The notes under the pieces are model-generated. The model was given only the letters and a program-made list of their open reading frames with translations, ran no database searches and was not told the origin of the DNA. DNA of 34,335 nucleotides, taken from Methanobacteriota archaeon. Its GTDB lineage: Archaea; Thermoplasmatota; Poseidoniia; Poseidoniales; Poseidoniaceae. The stretch covers positions 1 to 34,335 of the forward strand of contig WTJK01000026.1 of the NCBI GenBank assembly GCA_011524855.1, given 5' to 3'. Below, in pieces: positions 23,901 to 32,900 of this stretch; positions within the stretch are counted from its first letter, which is position 1, and each line of letters begins with the position of its first letter. The translations under genes were made by a program, and so were the position numbers.

Positions 23901-26900
23901 GCCTGCGTCAATCTGCGTGGTAGCAGCCGACCAGGTCATGTTCTCAACGCTGCCCATGGCGTCCACAACGGACAAGGCCGTGGTGGCATCGGTCTCACCA
24001 CCGTCCCAGCGGAACGGCGAGTTTTCGACGTACATACCAATCAGACCCGAGGCGTCCATGGGGTAGACCCAGACGTCATCGCTGTTGACCACATGGAGAC
24101 CGGTACCGGTGGCACCGCCGTCCACGCTAGCGTCGATGGCGTAGACCATCACGTCGTCAGCGTACACTGCGTAGTCGCTGCCCGTCAGGTTGGCGTCGCC
24201 GATCATCGAGAGGGTACCGCCTTCCTTGAACACACCCGTGGCGAAGCCGCTCACGGTCGTGCCGTTCAGAACAAGCGCACTGTTCGTGTCGTCAGCGAGG
24301 ATACCGTTGGTGGAGCTGTCGCCGCTACCCGTCAAGGTGGAGCCTTGGTCGTTGGCGTCACAGTCCTCGATCACGATGGCGTTGTCCGACAGCGTGATGG
24401 TGTTGTTCATCGATTGGATGGCCACACCGTCACAGTCAATCATGGCAAGACCCTGAGCGTTGGGCGAGACACGTCCGGTGCTCAGAGCAATCGTGTTGTC
24501 GCTGATGCTTGGGCCGGAGTAACCACTGGATCCGGTGGAGGACTCCAGGACGGTGATGGTAGCGCCACCGTCGCCCCACGAGTCACGGACTTCCAAGGTG
24601 TAGTTGCCTGCGTCGGTGTAGGTCTTCAACGGGTTGTACTGCGTGTTGCTCGAGAAGCTGTAGGTACCCCACGTGTCGGTGGTGCCGTCAGGCTTGGTGA
24701 CCTCGATGCTGATCTCGTAGCCCCAGCTGTCAGTGCCGAGGTTGAAGATGGCTTCCTTGCCGGAGGCGAGCGTCCACGTACAGGAGTCGTAACTTCGGTA
24801 GTCGTTTTGACCAATCTCACAGAGAGCGGACGTTGGAGAGGGCGGTGCTTCCATCTCAAGGAGGTAGATACCACCGTCAGCGTCCGTCAAGTCGTTGCCG
24901 ACGACATCACCGCTGCCACCGTAAACCAGGATACCGGTCTCGGAGGGGTCGGACACACCGCTGATGTCGTTGTTCTCAATGGAGAAGTCGGTCACATCAC
25001 GGAGGTACACACCGTCAGCAGCGTTGTTGATCGTGTTGTTGGCGATCGTCACGCCCTTGGCGTTGCCGCTTTGGATGGCAATACCGGAACCGCCCAACGT
25101 GGGGTTCATCACGTTGTTCTCGACGACAAGGTCGTCCACGTAGTTACTTGGGTCACCGTAGATATCGGCCACTTCACCGCCGTTCTGGAAGGTGTTTCCA
25201 CTGATGACCAGGTTGTCGGCACCGTACTCACTCGACGAGTGCGAGTAGGAGTAGGGGGACAGGTCCATCAGAACACCGATCATACAGTTGTCGAACGTGT
25301 TGTCCTTGATCGAGGTACCGTTGCCACCAACCATTGAGATACACGAGTCCTCGTAGTTGAGGCTGGTACCTTCACGGTATCCGCGGAAGTGCGTGAAGGA
25401 ACTGTTCGTGATATCGAACCAGTCCAACTCGTAGCTGTTGTACCAACCGTAGCCCATCGACCCGTAGATGGTGGCCAACCCAGAGATGCTGGTGTTGTTC
25501 ATCATGAGGTTCATGGAGTAGTACAGGTAGCCCAGCGTGAACCCTTGTGGGTTGCCGTTGTCGGAGGTGGCCAAGACGGTCACTTCTGCGTCGCTGAAGT
25601 AGGTGTTGACATCGGATGTCGAGCGGGGGTACATGCGGTTGGTAGCGTAGTAATCGTACGAAGCCGTCACGATCCAGGTGCTGCCGTTCCAGTACTGGTT
25701 GCCGTTGTCGACGTAAAGGAACGGTGCGTCCATCATCACGGTTTCGTCTTCGAGGTCGGTGCCATCGAAGGCGTAGTAGTAACCGTACTCGGTCATGCCG
25801 TTGCTGAACGTCCGGGAGCCACTCGTCGAGAGACCTGTACAGGGTTGCTCGTAGATGTAACTGGACGAGCTCCACCTGTAGCACAGGCGAGCCGTGAAGG
25901 TGTCCTCAAGGTACATGTCCGAAGACTGTCCAGAGGAGTCCGTCAAGGTCAGGTCCAGGAAGTCGTAGCGGAAGTCACCGTTGTTGTTGGACGGACCTAC
26001 GTAGGAGTAGGTGCCGATCATCGACACGGTCACAGCTGTGTAGCCCGTCGTGGACATGGTGTTCACACCGGACGAGTCAACGGTTTGCGTGGTGAAGGTG
26101 ATGTCCTCTGCCACACCGCTGGTGTCGGTATCGGCTTGTCCCTGCACAACACCGTCGCCGTCCTTCAGGACGACCGTGGTGTCGGCCACGGAGGTTGCGT
26201 TGCCCGAAACGTTGGCTTGAACCGTGATGTCAACTTGGCGTTGGCGGTTGAACAGACCCGTGCTGGTCACGCTGACAAGCGACGTGTCCACCGTCCCTTC
26301 GATGAAGTCCATCACCGAGGAACCGGTGATCGAAACATCCTGCGTGTTGGACATGGTCACATCGGTCAGGGTAAAGTCACCCTCGCCGCCAGCTTCAATT
26401 CCAACAGCGTTGTTCGAGATGGTCATGTCTGACAGTTCAACGTCGGAGTCGGTGTTGGTGCCGTACTTGAACGCAGCACCGGATGAGCCGTTGACGTCAC
26501 CGGACAGGTCACCGGACAGGTCGGTGAGGTAGTACACACCGGCCAAGGCCTGGTTGTCAAGGTCAAGGTTGGTCATGTGAACCGAACCGGAGGCCGTGCT
26601 GCCGACCAACACACCGTAGTCACCGTCGGTGACGTTGAGGCGGTTGACCGATGAAGCAGCCTGACCGTTCACGTGGAGCCCAGCGTAGGTTGGGTCCGTC
26701 ACGGTGATGTCCTCGTACTCGCCAGCGGCGAAAGCACCGCCGACCTCGATACCGTAGTCGGCACCGGTGATGGTACCGTTGGTGAACTTGGGCGTACCCG
26801 ACTCACGGAGGTAGTCGCCGAGATCCGATGGGTCGTTACCAACACGTGCCACGAAGTCATAGCGGTCCTGGTAGTTGTCGTTGCCTCGGTGCAGCACGTC

Positions 26901-29900
26901 AACCCAAAGGGAAACCTTCGAAATGTTGCTGGCCGAAATGTCCACGATTGGCATGGTCATTCGAGCACCTTGGCCGCTGCTCATGTAGTAGGTGTAGGCA
27001 TAGTCCAAACAGACACCGTAGTTGTTCGGGTATCCGCCGGTAGCGTAGCTGGGCGGGTTACCGATGTTACCGGGCTGACCTTGGCCGCTGGATGGCTGAC
27101 CGTTGCTACCCTCAGGCGGGGAGTACACGCCGTTGAAGTAGAACGATGGGGAGTAGTAACCCCAGTAGCGGTACGGGTAAGCGGAACTGCCAGTTGGGGT
27201 CACACCATCGATGGACTCCCAGCCAAAGCCAAACTCATCGGGTCGCTCGTAGGAGCTGTACCCGGAGGTCTGACCGAGCCAGAAGCGGTAGAGGTAGTAG
27301 TAGTACCCGTCACGGAAGTAGTTGGGACCGTAGTTGATCGAGTAGTAGTTGCAGTGCCACGAAGGCGCACCACCGTCGCCACCTTGGTAGGTGCCAACGG
27401 GGCCCACGCCTTCAGCGGGGTCACTGGACGAGTGATCCCCATTACTGTTGGTTTCGCCGTAGGGGTAGTAACCGATTTGGTCGTCGCTCGTCACGTTCCA
27501 TGAGTTGCCATCGCTGTCGGTGATCTCCACGTTGTAGCGGTCGGTGATGAAGTAGTACTTGCTCGATGCGTAGTTGTACGAGGGGTGAGCGTTACCGCCA
27601 CCGTAAATCGAGTTGGCACCAAGTTGCAAGTAGTCGCCTTCACCGATGTAGTTCGACAGGTCGAACTCGTAGGTGGTCCAGCCGGCAGCCTGTCCGGAGA
27701 GGGCGCTGCTTCGGTAGATGGTGGGCAAGGACATACCGCCGTAGCTCGACAAACCGACGGTGTTGCCGTTGGAGGTGAACCCGTCGATTTGAGGTGCAGC
27801 GTTGTACGACTTGATACCCACAGCGGCGTTGCGCACAGTGATACCGTCAGCGGAGGCCCCGGTGTTTTCAAGCCACAATGCCGTACCAGAAGCACCGTTG
27901 TTGATGATGCTCGAGTCGGTGATGGTAGCATCGCCGCCGTTCACCTTGACCGTAGCCATGTCGTCGGAGGAAGCCGACGCACCGTAGATGGTGGCACCGT
28001 TCGACATCACAAGTTCAGCACCGTCGCCGATGTAGAGTGCGGCGTCCATGGTGGCGTCTTGAGCAACGTCACGCAGGGTAGCACTGTCCAAGGTCAGCGT
28101 ACCGTCTTGGATGTCCAGGTGGAGGCCGTAGGTGGACGACACAGCGCGGATCGAAGCGGGGTTACCGGAGGTACCCTCGTCGTTGGCCGTGATGAAACCG
28201 GAGGAACCAGCGAAGGAGCCTGTGCCTGCAGCGAGGGTGATCACAGGGGAGCTCGTGGCCGTGCTCTGAACCTTCAGCGAGCCGCCCTGCAGTTCAATAC
28301 CGCAGCCGTCCAGCGTCAAGTCGGCTGAAACGGTGATGGACGTGTCGTCAAAGGTGAACGTGTTGGTTCCAGCGTTCCAGTTGCCCGACAGGTTGGTCCA
28401 AGCAGGGTCGTTCACCAGCGTGTAACAATCCAGCGAAGGATCGTCAAACACAATCGGTGCGGGTTCGAGCAACAGGTCGAGGTGGTCGCCCCACGTGAAC
28501 GTGTCGTTGTACCAGGAGCTGGCCAACGAAACGTCGCTGTAATCGTTGGGGTAGGTCTCGTTCTGGCCGGCCGTACCGAAGGCACGAATCACGTGGTCTT
28601 CGTAGGTCGTGGCGTCGCTGTCAGCAACCACAACCCAAACGGTAGCGTTGCCGCTGGCGTTGGTGATGTGGGAACCGACTTGGAACATTTCGTTCATGCT
28701 GCTGTCAAGCAGGGTGGTCGTGACCACGTGGTCGGCCTTCCAAACGGCAACACCGCTGGACAAGCGGTAGGTGCGGACGGAAGCCAAGCCACCGTAGTAG
28801 ACCATGGCCGTCGAAGCGACGTCCACGGCACAGTCACCGGTGGCGCCGCTCTCATCGGAACAGTCGTCGCCGTTGAGCGAGACGTCCACGAGGACGATGT
28901 CCGAACCGGAGCGGGCCTTACCGACCTCCGTGGTGACGCCAGCGGTCGACGAGGAAATCGTCGACTGTCCCACCGTGATGCGGGAGTTGCGGGCATCGAT
29001 GACGTCCGTGGTCAAGGAACCGTGGCTGAAGACACCGCTGTCAATGGTCACGGTGTTCTTCGACGTCGAACACGAGGCCGAGGACTTGAACGCGTCCAGA
29101 GACGGGGCGTCAAGGATCATGGTCCAGCCGCAGCCCGTCACGCTGAAGGAGCCGATGTCGAAGTCAGCCATGTCCAGCGTTTCCGAGGTGATGGCGTTGC
29201 CCGTCATGGTCACGTCACCGGCCGTGATGTCGGTGAAGGTCCCGGGGTGCATGCGAGCCATGGTGATGTCGCCGGAGGTCACGCCGTCGAGGATGGCGTC
29301 GGAGCTCGAAGCACCGTTCCCGGTTTGCGAGGTGCCACCAGGACGGAACTCGAGGTCGTTGTCGCCCAAGTCCACGTCCATGAGGATCACGGATTCCATG
29401 GCGTCGATGTACGAGCCGTCACCGTAGGTGGGGACGTCCACGTTCGACAGGTAAGCCGAGGAACCGGACTGGGCACCGTTTCGCCATGGGGTGTGGTCGA
29501 TGGCGTGCTTTGTGTAGCCCGTGCCGGTGTTGGTCAGGGACACGTTCGACATGTGGAGGTCCTCAAGGTCGATGCGCACGAAGTTCTGGTAGGCGTTGCT
29601 GGCCGTGATGTTCTCCATGTGCAGCATACCGCCGCCGTTGGAGCTGAGGACGCTGACGACAGCACCGTCGGTGAGGCCACCGTCGGTGTTACAGTTCGTC
29701 ATCGTACCTTCCATCAAGGTCACCACGCTGTCCTCTGGCAGGTTGAAACAGGACTCGGCGACACCACTGATGGTGAAGTCGGTCATGGTCAACACGGTGC
29801 CTTGGCCGCTGCCGTGGGTGAACACGGAGCCAACGTTCGTGAAGGTCACATCGGACATGGTGTAGTTGCCCGTGTTACAGTTCGCCGTGGAGGAACCGCA

Positions 29901-32900
29901 GGAGGGGCCTTGGCCGTTGTGGCGGGAACCCGAGCGGATCACTGCATCGGAGGTGTTGTTGAAGTTCACGAAGCTGAACTGGTGTCGGTCATCCGTACCG
30001 CCAGCCGTTGCACAGTCGTCAGTGAACGCAATACCGAGCCATTCTCCACCGTTCATGCCGGTGAAGTTGATCGGGTTCGCTTCTTCACCGATGGCGGTGA
30101 ACTCGGTACATGCACCGTCAAACGAGATACCCTTACCGGGTGCAATCTCGATTTGGACACCGGGCTGAATGGTCAAGTCCGAGGAGACGACGAGGTAGTC
30201 GTTGGTCGGGTTGATGCGGATTGGGCTGTCGGTCAGGTCCCAGTTCGGGTCAGCCGTGATGTCAGCCGTGACGTCCGTACCCTTGCCGTCGTAAGGCATG
30301 ATGCGGTAGTAGGTGGAACAGTCCGTGTTGCCCGTGACGAAGCAGTAGTAGTTGTTGTAGTTCGACCAGAACGGAGCGATCAGTCCAGGGCGAGCGTAAC
30401 TGCTGCTGCTGTAGGGCAACTCGGGGTTGTGCCAGGTCCAGAGGCCGCGCTCGGTGTTCGTGTTGCCGTTGTCGATGAAGTACATGTAGCCTTGACGGCC
30501 GATTTGCACACGGTCGTTGCTGTCGTCACCGTCGTAGGTCGTGCCGAAGTACTCAAACTCGAAGTCTGCAGGCAGATCGATGTTGGCGTTGCACTGGTTG
30601 CGGTAGGACGAGAAGTAGTACCAGCAGTAGTACATGTACGGGCGGCCGTTGGAGGTGCCGGACAGTGCCGTTTGCGCATTGGCCACTTCCGTCAGACCGA
30701 GGTCAAACGCCTCGTACGAGTGCGAGCTGCCGTCGGTTTGGATGCGGAAGTTGGTCGTCGTTGGTTGGTGACCGGGGTTGGAGTTGAAGTTCGTAGCGGA
30801 CGAGTACTTGATGCTCGCACCGTTGGAACGGGTCTGATCCATGTAGCCGATCGACCAGGAACTGTAGACCGTGCGGCAGTTCGAGTCGTACTTGTATTCG
30901 ATCTCGTTGGTCACGTCGTAGAACATGGCCTGAACGGTACACTTGGGACCGTAGGTGTAGTAGTAGGAGCGGTCGCGCCACTCCACCACGAACACCTTGT
31001 TGGGGTCGCCACGGGTGAAGTTGAACGTCGAAGACGTGTTACCGTTGGTACCGGTGCTCTCGGTGGACATGTCCTTGGCCGTGAAGTAGTACTCAACGGT
31101 GTCGTTGACTTCGAGGTCTTCGATGTCAGCCGTCCACGTACACTCGGCGAGTTGACAGTCGTCGGGGTCCGAAACGCCCTGAGCGTCCATCAACGAGGAC
31201 GTCCAAGAACCAGCGGTGCCGCCGTCAGGCGTCACTCGGTAGTACATGGTTGGACCAACGCCGGGCGTTTGCGTCGTGTTCAGACCGGATGCTGGGTCGC
31301 CAGCATCCATGATGTTCACGGACACGACACGGGTGCTCGAGTGCGAGTCGCCCAGCGGGCTGTGTCCGAACTCGGGTGCGAACGTGTCAGGGGTTGGTGC
31401 GACGTTGCCGACCTTGTAGGTCATGCTGCCCGTGGCGGCTTGGCGGCCGTAGTAGCCGGAGCCAAGAGCGAAGCCGGACCATCGGTAGGACGAGGTCGAA
31501 CCGTAGATCATGTAGTAGGCCGACGTACAACGGTCGTACGTGCCAGCTCGGTAGAAGTAATACCAGCCGTTGGTCGTCACGCACATGCGGTCAGCGGTGG
31601 TGGAGCTGCCGGTGGCGTTGAAGTCGAACTTCCCAAAGGTGCCAGTGATGTCACCGGGGATGTTGAACTTGTAGGCCTGGGTGTAACCGTAGGACACGGA
31701 GGAGTCCATGTTGGAACCGCCGGTCAGCACCGTGTCGATGCCGGTTTCGGTGCCCACACCCACGTAGCCCCACTCGTTGTTGGCGCTGTCGTAGAAGAAG
31801 ATCAGGTTCATGCCTGGGCCGTGCTGGGCGCCGATTTGCAGGAACCCGCCGTCGGCGTTGCGCAGTGCCTGGTTGCCGGAGGTGGAACCGGAGTTCATGC
31901 CGTAGCTGCCGGTGGGGACGTTGTTGTTCCAACGGGCGATCCAGTTTCCGTAGAAGGTGGAAGTGCCCGTGTAGAAACACTGCTGCGAGCCGGTGCCACA
32001 GCCCGAGGTGTCGAACTCGAAGAAGTACTCATCGCTGTGGGAGTAGTACGTCATCTGTCGGTCGAGGAAGCCCTGAGGCGAGAAGTAGCTGCTGGCGTGC
32101 ACGTCGGTCGAGAGCGTGGTCAACTTCTTGTGGCTCGTCGGCGCGTTGTTGTAGTCTACGATGTTGAAGCTGTAGGGCGTAGGCGTGGTCTGGGTACCCG
32201 TCAGTGCAGGTTCGTAGCCGGTGTTGGGACCGGGTGGCGTCTGCGTGGTGGGTGCCAGGTCTTGGTATTCCCAGTAGTACTGGAATTCATCGCCAACGGA
32301 CAAATCGGGTGTGCGGGCCTTGAACCGGCAGGTGGTGTCGGTCGTACCGCAGGTACCGATCGAGACCAACTCACCAGCGTCGAACTGGCTGTTGCTGCCC
32401 AGACCGTAGGTCGTGGAACTCCAGGTGCTGCCGTTGTCCGTCGAGTAGTGCAGGGTGGGTGCACCGGACGACGTGGTGTCGATGCCGGACAAGTCAGTCA
32501 GTTCAATGAACATGGTGCGGACACCTTCGATGTACGAGTCGAGGCCGGTGTAGGCCGTGAACTCAGCCGTCGGTGCATCGGGGTCCGTACCACCGGAGTA
32601 GGTGATGCGGATGTGGGAGTTCGAGGAACCCGAGGCCGAGGCGTAGGTGTAGTAGTAGGTGCTGCTGTTGTAGTGCTCACCGATACCGACCGTGCCCAGG
32701 TTGGCCTGAGCGTCGGTGATGTGGGATACACCACCTGTGGTGGCGTTACATGCGGAAGCAGAACTGCACAGCGAGACGGTCTTCCAACCGGTGCCCGAGG
32801 AACTCACGGTACCGGCCGTTGGGGAGTTGCCGATAGCGGAGATCATGGAGCGGGCGTTGGTACCGCCGTAGTTGTACACCATCTTGCTTGCAGCGAGGGC

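Noticed and set aside
20493-25337. A plus-strand open frame of 1614 codons antisense to the giant gene
   Set aside because: Same artefact: low-complexity Val/Gly/His product, no family features, and it covers the clear pilin and cadherin coding on the other strand.
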